A stretch of 64,000 nt of DNA from NCBI GenBank assembly GCA_033283165.1, contig JAWMQL010000003.1, positions 124,001 through 188,000 of the forward strand, written 5' to 3'. This document shows, one piece after another, positions 46,949-55,434 of this stretch. Each line of letters begins with the position of its first letter. Position 1 is the first letter of the stretch. Below the pieces are notes generated by a model. It was given only the letters and a program-made list of their open reading frames with translations. It had not been told where the DNA came from and ran no database searches. This DNA is from JAWMQL01 sp033283165. Its GTDB lineage: Bacteria; Pseudomonadota; Gammaproteobacteria; Pseudomonadales; Halieaceae. The position numbers and the translations under genes are program-made.

Positions 46949-47944
46949 ATGAATGTGCCTTCACTGACTGACGTACTGGCCGCGCGCAACACCATTGCCG
47001 GGACCGCGGTCCGCACCCCGCTGATTCGCTCCAACCTGTCCGCCCGGCTGGGCCAGGAGCTCTACCTGAAGCTGGAAGCCACGCAACCCATCGGGGCGTT
47101 CAAGCTGCGCGGCGCTACCAACGCCCTCGCGGCGCTCAGCCCGGAGCAGCGGGCGGCCGGGGTCGTTTGCTGTTCAACCGGCAACCACGGTCGCGCAGTG
47201 GCGTACGCGGCGCGCAAGCTGGGAGTACAGGCCACCGTGTGCCTGTCTACCCTGGTTCCCGAGGTGAAGGTCCAGGGCATCGAGGCGCTCGGCGCAAAGG
47301 TGCTACGTATCGGCCAGTCACAGGACGAGGCCGGCCGGGAGGCAGAGCGCCTGGTACGGGAAGAGGGAATGACCAACATCCACCCCTTCGACGACTTCCA
47401 CGTCATCGCCGGCCAGGGCACCATCGGCCTGGAACTGCTGCTGGAGCGCCCGGAACTGGACACCCTGATGGTGCCGCTCTCCGGAGGAGGCCTGATCGCG
47501 GGAATTGCGCTGGCAGCGAAGGCCATCAAGGCCGACATCCGTGTCATCGGTATCAGCATGGACCGCGGTGCGGCCATGGCGGCCAGCCTGACTGCGGGAA
47601 GGCCGGTTGACGTGGAGGAAGTCGCCTCCCTGGCCGACTCCCTGGGTGGCGGTATCGGACTTGAGAATCGCTATACCTTCAATCTTTGTCGCGAGCTGGT
47701 GGACGAGGTCGTGCTGCTGACCGAACAGGAAATCTACTGCGGCATGCGCTCGCTGTTCCACGACGACCAGCTGGTGGCCGAGGGTGCTTCCGCCGTGGGC
47801 CACGCCGCCATCCTGGCGGAAAAGGTCGAACTGCGCGGCCCCACCGCCACCATCGTTACCGGTCGCAATGTCGACATGGCACAGTTCGCCGACGTGGTGG
47901 CGGGCCGGCCCGTGACCGTCGGCGACGTCACCGTGGTCGACTGA
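46949..47944 (+). CDS. PLP-dependent threonine/serine dehydratase-like enzyme
   Basis: 331 aa fold-type II PLP enzyme. The Schiff-base lysine is K52 (PIGAFKLRGA), the substrate loop is CSTGNHGRAVAYAA, and the phosphate-binding glycine loop is SGGGLIAG. No regulatory ACT domain, as in catabolic enzymes. Close relatives are called threonine dehydratase, EutB-like (hydroxyectoine utilisation) or hydroxyaspartate dehydratase; the sequence alone does not separate these, and no ectoine genes are nearby. Transcribed with the preceding genes or from its own promoter in the 99-bp gap. Confidence 0.88.
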   Translation: MNVPSLTDVLAARNTIAGTAVRTPLIRSNLSARLGQELYLKLEATQPIGAFKLRGATNALAALSPEQRAAGVVCCSTGNHGRAVAYAARKLGVQATVCLSTLVPEVKVQGIEALGAKVLRIGQSQDEAGREAERLVREEGMTNIHPFDDFHVIAGQGTIGLELLLERPELDTLMVPLSGGGLIAGIALAAKAIKADIRVIGISMDRGAAMAASLTAGRPVDVEEVASLADSLGGGIGLENRYTFNLCRELVDEVVLLTEQEIYCGMRSLFHDDQLVAEGASAVGHAAILAEKVELRGPTATIVTGRNVDMAQFADVVAGRPVTVGDVTVVD

Positions 47945-47947
47945 ACC

Positions 47948-47966
47948 GGGGGCGCTGGTCGCCCCC
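47948..47966. terminator. Hairpin between convergent genes
   Basis: GGGGGCG (47948-47954) and CGCCCCC (47960-47966) form a 7-bp GC stem with loop CTGGT, just after the dehydratase stop and before the convergent gene end at 47991. No T-run follows, so termination is uncertain. Confidence 0.4.
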
Positions 47967-47990
47967 GCCCCCGCTGACCGGTCCTCCGGG

Positions 47991-49820
47991 TTACCGCACG
48001 CGTTCGACAGGCAGCCGCCAGGCCGTGGTGGGCCAGTATTCGCCCAGGTACTCCCGCCGCCACCAGGCACCCGTCTGCCGGCGTTCGGCACCGGTCGTGA
48101 AATGGTAGCGATACAGCGAGGCCCGCACGTATTGTGGAGGTGCCTCCGGAAAGGGGTTGTGTTCAAACAGGGCGGTAATCGGACCGGAGTCGCGCAGTAA
48201 TCCCCCCGTAACCCGACCCACCCAGGCATTTTGTGACGGCGCCTGCAACGCGGCAAACCACAACTGCCAGTCCAGTCGCGGCTGGTGCGGTATCGCCCAG
48301 CCCGGCGCACGGTGCGGGTCACCGGGCTTGTAGGGCAACTCGTAGGCCAGCCAGCTTTCCCCGTCGCGGGAACCCTCGAACACAATCTCACGTCGCTCGG
48401 TGGTCATAACGGCGAACAGGCCGTAGCCATTCGCCAGGTGCCAGGGCTGACTCCAGAACAACAGCGCCCGGGAGGTCGGCCCCGGGACGGCGCGGTTGCC
48501 GGTAAAGCCCAGCAGCAGGACACTGAGCCCGAGATAGACCGCGCAGGCTATCCCGGCGAGCCACTGTGACCACGCCGCGGCGCGGCCGGCCGATCCCGTG
48601 TCTCGTACGCTGATGCTGCTGGCCCGGCTCCGGAGGCACTGGTCATCCAGCAGCAACAGGCACAGGCACAGCGTGAGCAGGTTGAAAAAGTTGTAGTTGC
48701 CGGTGCCCAGGATCGCCAGCTGGAAAAAGGCGATCAGCACGGCGGCGAGTTGACGCGGACGGCGCGGCATCAGGATCAGGAAGGGGACGATCAGCTCCAC
48801 CAGGAAGGTGAACGCCACGCCGGCCTGCAGCACCGTATCGGGTAACTGGTTGGCGTACCAGGCCAGCCTGCCCGGCAGCGGTTGCGTCTCGAAATGGTAG
48901 GACAGGGCGCTGTAATCGCGCCAGGTCGGGTCGCCGCTGAGCAGCTTGACCAGGCCCGACTGCAACATGAAGCGGAACAGCAGCCAGCGGTACAGCCAGG
49001 CGCCCAGGCGCGGGAAAGCGGGCAGGAACATGGCCAGGACACCGCACTCCAGCAGCAGGATGTCCCACTGGTAGGACAGGAAGCGCTGGCCGCCGTGGTA
49101 CAGGCTGAGGTAGAGCAGGTACAGGCAGGGCAGCACCCAGCGGGTACCGCGGTCGAACAGCAGGCACAGGCTGAGGCCGCAACCCGCCAGGCACAGGCTG
49201 AGGATGGTGGCGGTGGAGGCGTCCAGCCACAGCAGGGACGGGAACAGCGCGAAACGTTCCGGGCCGAACTCCGCGGCTACCGCCCTGAGGAAATCGGCGC
49301 TCGGCAGGATACCCTGGTCACCGATCAGCCCCGGGGCCTGTGCCGCCAGGGAACCGAATGCCGCCAGGTAGACCAGCGCCAGCAGGCGCAGGAAGATCCA
49401 GCAGGTGAGGTCGACCCGGGCGGGTCGCAGGACCGGACCGAACAGTCCGCGGCAAACGCGATAGACGCCGGCCCGGTGCTGCGCCACGCGATGGTAAGTC
49501 CACTCGGCAACAGCGGCAAAGGCGGGACTCGCCCGGTACAGCCGCGACCAGCCCCGGTTGCCGCCGCCGAGTTCCAGGGTGCGAAAAGCAGCAGCCGCGC
49601 CGGCGCAGGTGCTGCCGTCGGGTTCGAGCAGCCGGATCGACGCGCGGTAGTCCTGTTCGCTGAACACGGGAAAAGCCGACGCTGCCTGCTGCAACGGGCG
49701 GTAGTCTATCGCCGCGCCGGTGATCGCCCGGGCATAATCCACGCAGTAGCGGCAGAACTCGCAGTCACCATCATAGATCAGCAACGGCCGGTCGAGCTCC
49801 GCTGTGCCACTGGCCACCAT
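47991..49820 (-). CDS. DCC domain fused to lipase-maturation-factor-like membrane protein
   Basis: 609 aa. Residues about 12-115 are a DCC (DUF393) thiol-disulfide oxidoreductase-like domain with the motif YDGDCEFCRYC. Residues about 130-440 are a polytopic LMF/HTTM-type membrane domain (GGQRFLSYQWDILLLECG is the characteristic segment). The C-terminal region (about 470-600) is the soluble LMF part with Trp-rich strands. LMF proteins help fold secreted lipases in animals; bacterial members are uncharacterised. It lies 17 bases after the DUF1080 gene, so it may be the last gene of the sugar operon, perhaps supporting disulfide formation or folding of the exported enzymes; that is inference. 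Confidence 0.8.
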   Translation of the reverse strand: MVASGTAELDRPLLIYDGDCEFCRYCVDYARAITGAAIDYRPLQQAASAFPVFSEQDYRASIRLLEPDGSTCAGAAAAFRTLELGGGNRGWSRLYRASPAFAAVAEWTYHRVAQHRAGVYRVCRGLFGPVLRPARVDLTCWIFLRLLALVYLAAFGSLAAQAPGLIGDQGILPSADFLRAVAAEFGPERFALFPSLLWLDASTATILSLCLAGCGLSLCLLFDRGTRWVLPCLYLLYLSLYHGGQRFLSYQWDILLLECGVLAMFLPAFPRLGAWLYRWLLFRFMLQSGLVKLLSGDPTWRDYSALSYHFETQPLPGRLAWYANQLPDTVLQAGVAFTFLVELIVPFLILMPRRPRQLAAVLIAFFQLAILGTGNYNFFNLLTLCLCLLLLDDQCLRSRASSISVRDTGSAGRAAAWSQWLAGIACAVYLGLSVLLLGFTGNRAVPGPTSRALLFWSQPWHLANGYGLFAVMTTERREIVFEGSRDGESWLAYELPYKPGDPHRAPGWAIPHQPRLDWQLWFAALQAPSQNAWVGRVTGGLLRDSGPITALFEHNPFPEAPPQYVRASLYRYHFTTGAERRQTGAWWRREYLGEYWPTTAWRLPVERVR

Positions 49821-49837
49821 CAGTTCACTTCCGGGGT

Positions 49838-50635
49838 TTAGAGTTCACGAACCCAGATATTGCGGAAGCTGACCGGGTTACCGTGATCCTGCAGGCGCAG
49901 GGGCGCGCAGCCGTGGGGCACCACCTTCGGGGGGCCGATCCATTCGGTGGTGCCCTGGATTTCCACGTGGTTATGCAGCAGCACCCCGTTGTGCAGCACG
50001 GTCAAATAGCCTTTTGAGACCAGTGCCTCGCCATCGAACCGTGGCGCGGTGAAAATAATGTCGTAACTCTGCCACTCGCCGGGTGGACGCATGGCGTTGA
50101 CCAGTGGCGGGACCTGCTTGTACAGGGCGCCCGCCTGGCCATTGGCATAAGTGGGATTGCGGTACGAGTCCAGAATCTGGATTTCATAACGATCCTGCAG
50201 CATGACGCCGCTGTTGTAGCGTTGCTGCCCCGCCATGCCCGCTACCACCGTGGGGGTTCTCCACTCCAGGTGCAATTGCACGTCGCAGAAGCTCTGCCTG
50301 GTGCGAATATCGCCGCTGGCCGGCTTTACGGTCAACACCCCGTTCTCGAGCATCCAGGGTGCGGAATCACCGCTGACAGACTCCCAGGCATCGAGATCCC
50401 CGCTTGCCAGCAGTTCGATTGCGTCCGAGGGGGCCGCACCGACTCGCGCCTCGACCACCCGGGGCTCTGGCCCCCACACCTCGGTGGCGCGGGACAGCTC
50501 GATCCGTTCCGCGTCGCTGAGCTTGCTGTAATCGACGTCGGCGGCATGCGTCAGCTCGGCACTCGACAGTGCGGCACTCGCCAGTGCGGCGAGCATACTG
50601 CCGATAAGCGTGGTCCTGCTCAGGAAGTTGCCCAT
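49838..50635 (-). CDS. DUF1080 exported 3-keto-disaccharide hydrolase
   Basis: 265 aa from ATG 50635, within the 3' end of the preceding gene (16-base overlap). Signal peptide LIGSMLAALASAALSSAELTHAA, so periplasmic. The mature domain is a concanavalin-like jelly roll of PF06439 (3-keto-disaccharide hydrolase): GVLTVKPASGDIRTRQSF, NSGVMLQDRYEIQILDS, PPGEWQSYDIIFTAPRF, GPPKVVPHGCAPLRLQDHG, VSFRNIWVREL. Family members cleave glycosides whose glucose C3 has been oxidised to a ketone. Its place next to a GMC dehydrogenase pair that could make such substrates is the main support for the pathway proposed here. Confidence 0.88.
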   Translation of the reverse strand: MGNFLSRTTLIGSMLAALASAALSSAELTHAADVDYSKLSDAERIELSRATEVWGPEPRVVEARVGAAPSDAIELLASGDLDAWESVSGDSAPWMLENGVLTVKPASGDIRTRQSFCDVQLHLEWRTPTVVAGMAGQQRYNSGVMLQDRYEIQILDSYRNPTYANGQAGALYKQVPPLVNAMRPPGEWQSYDIIFTAPRFDGEALVSKGYLTVLHNGVLLHNHVEIQGTTEWIGPPKVVPHGCAPLRLQDHGNPVSFRNIWVREL

Positions 50636-51246
50636 GCACGGTCTCCTTTCTGGTAGGGAACATCCCCGTCGTAGCGGCCGGGCACCGCGACATAGCGAAG
50701 CGCCTCGGTAGCGCCTGCCTTCGAGGTAAAAAAGCCCAGCAGGGTGAGCTGCTTGAACGGCGTGAAGTAGTGCCATGGCTCGCTGGGTGCGGGCAAGCCC
50801 TGCCAGCGGCCGGGGCCGATGGATTCCTGCGAATAGTCGATCAGGCCCGCGTTGTGGTCCCGCGCTTCAGCGTCGAGCATGGCAATCAGCGCGCCGCGCC
50901 CGGCTGTGCTTAATTGCATGAAGTCCTGTCCTTTCTCGACTCTTGCGCGACGCCGGATCTCGCCCATCCCGGCCAGGAAACGGCTCCGCTCCTCCGGGCT
51001 ATAGCAATCTGAAACGATCGCTATCATGAACGCCCCGACCGCCGCGTCCCGGGCACCCGGTGTCTCTGTCGCCGGAATTATCGCTTCCCCGACCTCGTCC
51101 AGGAAGGTCTGGTCACCGGCGGAAAACGGCGTGTCTTCAATAGCCGTTGCCGGTGGCGCCGACTGGAACGCCAGTACCTCGCCACCAATCAGGGAAGCAC
51201 CGCTGGCGATGCATATGGCTCGCAACAATTCGCGACGATTCATCAT
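50620..51246 (-). CDS. Gluconate 2-dehydrogenase subunit 3-like Tat protein
   Basis: 208 aa. The N-terminus MMNRRELLRAICIASGASLI is a twin-arginine signal. The mature part (FLDEVGEAIIPATETPGARDAAVGAF and following) matches the gluconate_2-dh3 family, the small partner of GMC-type membrane or periplasmic sugar dehydrogenases (LacC of Caulobacter, glucoside 3-dehydrogenase small subunit). It overlaps the GMC gene by 1 base. Its likely job is to carry the signal-less flavoprotein through the Tat pore and stabilise it. Confidence 0.9.
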   Translation of the reverse strand: MMNRRELLRAICIASGASLIGGEVLAFQSAPPATAIEDTPFSAGDQTFLDEVGEAIIPATETPGARDAAVGAFMIAIVSDCYSPEERSRFLAGMGEIRRRARVEKGQDFMQLSTAGRGALIAMLDAEARDHNAGLIDYSQESIGPGRWQGLPAPSEPWHYFTPFKQLTLLGFFTSKAGATEALRYVAVPGRYDGDVPYQKGDRAWATS

Positions 51247-52931
51247 TACAGGTCACCTCGCTTGAGTTGTGCCACGGCGTAGTCGGCAGCGCGCGCCGTC
51301 AGCGCCATATAGGTCAGGGACGGATTCACGCAACCGCCAGAGGTCATGCAGGCGCCGTCAGTGACAAACACATTGGGCGCATCCCAGACCTGGTTGTGGC
51401 CGTTGAGAACGGAGGACTTCGGGTCGCGGCCCATCCGCGCGGTACCCATTTCGTGGATGGCGGCGCCCAGGGTGAATTCATCGTCGAAACCGCGCACGTT
51501 GGCTACCCCGGCGCGATCGAGGATCTCCTCTGCGTCGGCCCTCATCGCCTTGCGCATGCGCAGTTCGTTGTCCCCCAGCTGTGCATCGATAGCGAGCACC
51601 GGCAGTCCCCACTTGTCGAGCTCGCCGCGCTCCAGCTTGATGTGGTTGTGGTGGTCGGGCAGGGTTTCCCCAAAACCGGTCATGCCGATGCGCCACTGGC
51701 CGGGTTCGGTCAGGGCCGCCTTCAGGCCGACGCCGACACCCAGCTCCGCGACACTTCGGCCCCAGCCATCCCGCGCGGCGTCACCCTGGTAGCCGTAGCC
51801 CCGGACAAAGTCGCGGCGATCTTCTCCCCAATTGGCGAAGCGCGGTATGTAGAAGCCACAGGGGCGACGCCCGTAGGTGTATTTGTCGAGATAGCCCTCG
51901 ACCTCGCCGTTGGCGCCGACGTGGAAATGGTGATCCATGAGGTTGTGGCCGAGCTCACCGGAACTGCTGCCCAGTCCGCCTTCCCAGACCTCGGTGGCCG
52001 AGTTCATCAGGACCCAGGTGGAGTTCAGGGTGGAGGCGTTCAGAAACACCACGCGGCTGCTGAACTCGTAGGTCAGGTTGGATTCCGCATCCAGCACCTC
52101 CACCCCGCGCACCCGCTTGCGATCTCGGTCGTACAGCAAGCGGGTCACGATCGACCAGGGCCGGACGGTCAGCCTGCCCGTTTTCATGGCCGCCGGCAGG
52201 GTCGCGGACTGGGTGCTGAAATAGGCGCCGAAGGGACATCCCAGGCCACACTTGTTGCGCAGTTGGCAAGGCGCGCGGCCCTGCTCCGGGCGTCCCTCGG
52301 TCAGGTTGGCCACCCGCGAAGGGATCAGGCGTCGCTGGCCGTTGAAGGCCTTGCGCACCCGGTCGGCGACATCCCGCTCGACCACATTGAGTGGCATCGG
52401 CGGCAGGTACGCGCCATCGGGCAGGGAATCCAGGCCCTCGACACTGCCCGCTATACCGGCAAATGTCTCCACGTACTCGTACCAGGGGGCGAGATCCTCG
52501 TATCGGATCGGCCAGTCGATGGCGATACCGTCCTCCGCATTGGCGGTGAAATCGCGCCGGTTCAGCCGGTAACTCTGCCGCCCCCAGAGCAGGGAGCGCC
52601 CGCCGACATTATGGCTGCGGAACCAGTTGAAGGGCTTGCGCTCGATGTAGGGCGACTCACTGTCATTGGCCCAGATACCGTACTGAGCCTCGTTCAGTGG
52701 CCAGTCCCGGGCAAGCACGGGATTCTGCGCCTTCATGGCATTGGTGGCCATGCCGCGGTGAGGATGGTCCCAGGCTTCCTTGTTCGCATTGATATAGTCC
52801 TTGACGTGCTCGACCGGCTTGCCGCGCTCGAGCATCAGGACCTTGAGGCCTTTTTCGGTCAATTCCTTCGCGGCCCAGCCACCGCTGATACCCGAGCCAA
52901 TCACGATGGCGTCGTATTCATTCTTTGCCAT
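51246..52931 (-). CDS. GMC-family sugar oxidoreductase (glucoside 3-dehydrogenase-like)
   Basis: 561 aa from ATG 52931, preceded by a strong GGAGGAGAGG. FAD-binding GxGxxG motif at AIVIGSGISGGWAAKEL; NVGGRSLLWGRQSYR; cysteine-rich loop CQLRNKCGLGCPFGA typical of gluconate-dehydrogenase-like GMC proteins; catalytic His region HEMGTARMG and C-terminal GGCVNPSLTYMAL. It has no signal peptide of its own; the adjacent Tat-targeted subunit probably takes it across. By homology to LacA of Caulobacter and Flavobacterium glucoside 3-dehydrogenase it would oxidise C3 of a glucoside. A cytochrome c electron acceptor subunit (LacB) is not in the window. Confidence 0.9.
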   Translation of the reverse strand: MAKNEYDAIVIGSGISGGWAAKELTEKGLKVLMLERGKPVEHVKDYINANKEAWDHPHRGMATNAMKAQNPVLARDWPLNEAQYGIWANDSESPYIERKPFNWFRSHNVGGRSLLWGRQSYRLNRRDFTANAEDGIAIDWPIRYEDLAPWYEYVETFAGIAGSVEGLDSLPDGAYLPPMPLNVVERDVADRVRKAFNGQRRLIPSRVANLTEGRPEQGRAPCQLRNKCGLGCPFGAYFSTQSATLPAAMKTGRLTVRPWSIVTRLLYDRDRKRVRGVEVLDAESNLTYEFSSRVVFLNASTLNSTWVLMNSATEVWEGGLGSSSGELGHNLMDHHFHVGANGEVEGYLDKYTYGRRPCGFYIPRFANWGEDRRDFVRGYGYQGDAARDGWGRSVAELGVGVGLKAALTEPGQWRIGMTGFGETLPDHHNHIKLERGELDKWGLPVLAIDAQLGDNELRMRKAMRADAEEILDRAGVANVRGFDDEFTLGAAIHEMGTARMGRDPKSSVLNGHNQVWDAPNVFVTDGACMTSGGCVNPSLTYMALTARAADYAVAQLKRGDL

Positions 52932-52953
52932 TCTTACCTCTCCTCCGGGAAAT

Positions 52954-53835
52954 TCATACGTCGCAGAGCCGCACCGCTTGTGCCAGGGACAGCGCACGCC
53001 CCTCCGGCGTGTCGGCGGTGGGAATAAACTCCTGCCCGAGGTAACCGTCGAAGCCGGTCTCGAGTATGGCCCGGGCGATCGCCGGGTAGTTCAGTTCCTG
53101 TGTCTCGTCGATCTCGTGTCGCCCGGGCACGCCGGCCGTCTGGTACTGGCCGAAGTAGGCATGATTGTCCCGAATGGTCCGGATCACATCCCCCTCCATG
53201 ATCTGCATGTGGTAGATGTCGTACAGCAAACTGAAGTGGGGAGAGCCGAGTGCCTGGCACAGTGCCACGCCCCACGCCGAGTTGTCGGCCATATAGTCGG
53301 GGTGATCGATCTTGCTGTTGAACAGTTCCATGAACAGGGTCACACCGCGTTCCCCGGCATGGGGCAGCACCTGCTTCAACCCGTCCACGGCGTTGGCCAG
53401 GCCCTGCATCGGCGTCAGGTGGCGGGCATTGCCGCTGAAACAGATCAGGTTCGTGTAGCCGGCATCGGCAACAAGATCGATATGGCGATGGTATCGCTCG
53501 ATGAGGTCCGGGTGAAAACGACTGTCACACCAACCGTCTTCCAGGTTGGGCTCGGCGCCGTTACACATGGAGGAGTGGACATCGTAGCGCTTGAGCACCG
53601 GCCAGTCCTCCGGTCCACACAGGTCGATCGCGCGAAAGCCAATGCTGATCACCAGCTCGCACAACTCCTCGATGCCCAGGTCGGCGAAGGTCCAACGGGC
53701 GACGGAATGGCGGATATTGCCCTTCAGTTGCGTGGCGAGCGCGGCATCGGCCACTCCCGCTGCCCTGGCACCGCCGGCGGCAAGCGCGGTGGTCGTCGCG
53801 ATCGCCTTCAAAATATCTCTTCTTGAGCTGTCCAT
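52954..53835 (-). CDS. Tat-exported TIM-barrel sugar isomerase/epimerase-like enzyme
   Basis: 293 aa. N-terminal SSRRDILKAIATTTALAAGGARA is a twin-arginine signal, unusual for a family that is mostly cytoplasmic. The mature protein is an AP_endonuc_2 (xylose-isomerase-like) TIM barrel close to hydroxypyruvate isomerases: metal-ligand candidates in LFMELFNSKIDHPDY (Glu), LLYDIYHMQIMEGD (Asp/His), GQYQTAGVPGRHEID and GQEFIPTAD (Glu). Periplasmic location beside the 3-keto-sugar genes suggests it epimerises, isomerises or cleaves an oxidised sugar. Confidence 0.88.
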   Translation of the reverse strand: MDSSRRDILKAIATTTALAAGGARAAGVADAALATQLKGNIRHSVARWTFADLGIEELCELVISIGFRAIDLCGPEDWPVLKRYDVHSSMCNGAEPNLEDGWCDSRFHPDLIERYHRHIDLVADAGYTNLICFSGNARHLTPMQGLANAVDGLKQVLPHAGERGVTLFMELFNSKIDHPDYMADNSAWGVALCQALGSPHFSLLYDIYHMQIMEGDVIRTIRDNHAYFGQYQTAGVPGRHEIDETQELNYPAIARAILETGFDGYLGQEFIPTADTPEGRALSLAQAVRLCDV

Positions 53836-53889
53836 TTTCTTGTCCTGCTTCGGAAGTGAGCGACTCGAGCAGCTAACTTCATTCTCTGT

Positions 53890-55401
53890 TCAGGCCGCAG
53901 CCTTGCAGAACCTGTCGATATATTGCTGGTGGGTAGGCAGCTGCTGCGCCGCAGCCGCCATCGCAGTGCGTAGCTTCTGCAGCCATTCGGCTGATTCGAC
54001 CGTGCGGTAGGCCACCAGCGGATCCACCCGCTCAGGAAAGTTCTTCTGCCCGATATGCACAGCCAGCCAGCTGGCGTGGCCAAACAGGTCCGCCTCGCGG
54101 GTGATCAGGCGACCGAAGTGGCGGAAGTGCTCGATCTTTTCCTGCAGGGAATCGGGAATATCCATACTGCCGCAGTAGCGCCACAGCTCGCTGTCATCGC
54201 GCGTGGTCAGCCGGTAATGCAGGATAATGAAATCCCTGATGCGCTCGATTTCGTTGATGGCGATGCGGTTGTACTCGTCGATCACCAACTGGTCAAAGTC
54301 GCGGTCGGGGAACAGCGCGAGCAACTTGGAAATGCCGGCCTGTATCAGGTGGATGCTGGTTGACTCCAGGGGCTCGAGGAAGCCACTGGACAGCCCGATC
54401 GCCACGACATTTTTATTCCAGAACAGCTTGCGCCGGCCCGTCAGGAAGCGCAGCATCCGCGGTTCTGCCAGCGGCTCGGCGCCCAGGTTTTCCATAAGTT
54501 GATCGCGAGCCCGTTCCTCGGTGGTGAAGTTTGAACTGAAGACATGTCCGTTACCCGTGCGATGCTGCAGCGGGATGCGCCACTGCCAGCCGGCGTCATG
54601 TGCGGTTGACCGGGTGTAGGGCGTGAATTCGCCCCGCTCGCTCGGTACCGCCCATGCCCGGTCGCAGGGTAACCAGTGGGACCAGTCGACATACCCGGTT
54701 TCCAGCGCGCCCTCGATCAGCAGGCCCCTGAAACCGGAGCAGTCGACAAACAGGTCAGCGCCGATGGTCTCGCCGTTGTCCATCACCACGGCATCGACAA
54801 AGCCGGTGTCGGGGTGCAGCTGCACCGAGTCGATCTTACCCTCGATACGTTTTACACCGCGCTGCTCAGAATATCGACGCAGGTAGCGGGCATAGAGGGA
54901 CGCATCAAAATGGTAGGCATATTCATAGGTCGAAAGTACGTTGCGCGTGTCCGGAACCGGCGGCGCAAACCTGCCTGCACTGGCCGCCGCCCAGGCCATA
55001 CAGTAGTCATCCAGCGCTCCGGCATGGCCCTCCATGCGCGCCTTGTGCCAGTAATGCTGGATGCTGACCACGTCGAATTGACGCCCGTAGGTGCCGAATG
55101 GGTGAAAATAGCGGTGATTGAGTTCACCCCAGTTGACGAACTGGATGCCCAGCTTGAAAGAACCCTGGGTCTCGCGGACAAAGTCGTTTTCGTCGATACC
55201 CAGCGACTGGTTGAACACGCGAATGGGCGGAATGGTCGCCTCGCCGACGCCCACGGTCCCGATCTGGTCCGATTCAATCACGGTAATCTGGCAGCCGGTC
55301 TGCAGCGCATTCGCCAGGGCGGCAGCGGTCATCCAGCCGGCCGTACCGCCACCCACGATCAGCACCTGCCTGATCTGCCTCTGTTCGCTATCCATGGCCA
55401 C
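53890..55401 (-). CDS. Tryptophan halogenase-family flavoprotein
   Basis: 503 aa flavin-dependent halogenase-like protein. FAD motif VGGGTAGWMTAAALA; GEATIPP; the catalytic lysine motif FKLGIQFVNWG; the halogenase signature GWQWRIPLQHR; and SSGFLEPLESTS. All main motifs are kept, so it could bind FADH2 and halide. It is not in a natural-product cluster: it sits in a sugar-uptake operon, as do many tryptophan-halogenase-like genes next to TonB receptors in Caulobacter, Xanthomonas and Alteromonas relatives, whose substrate is not known. No flavin reductase is adjacent. Confidence 0.9.
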   Translation of the reverse strand: MAMDSEQRQIRQVLIVGGGTAGWMTAAALANALQTGCQITVIESDQIGTVGVGEATIPPIRVFNQSLGIDENDFVRETQGSFKLGIQFVNWGELNHRYFHPFGTYGRQFDVVSIQHYWHKARMEGHAGALDDYCMAWAAASAGRFAPPVPDTRNVLSTYEYAYHFDASLYARYLRRYSEQRGVKRIEGKIDSVQLHPDTGFVDAVVMDNGETIGADLFVDCSGFRGLLIEGALETGYVDWSHWLPCDRAWAVPSERGEFTPYTRSTAHDAGWQWRIPLQHRTGNGHVFSSNFTTEERARDQLMENLGAEPLAEPRMLRFLTGRRKLFWNKNVVAIGLSSGFLEPLESTSIHLIQAGISKLLALFPDRDFDQLVIDEYNRIAINEIERIRDFIILHYRLTTRDDSELWRYCGSMDIPDSLQEKIEHFRHFGRLITREADLFGHASWLAVHIGQKNFPERVDPLVAYRTVESAEWLQKLRTAMAAAAQQLPTHQQYIDRFCKAAA

Positions 55402-55434
55402 GGCTGCCTCCGGTTGTCTCCAGTCCTGCCAAAC

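Noticed and set aside
53890..55401. Halogenose-like gene as marker of a natural-product biosynthetic cluster
   Set aside because: No NRPS, PKS, RiPP precursor, flavin reductase or tailoring genes nearby; the neighbours are sugar uptake and oxidation genes.
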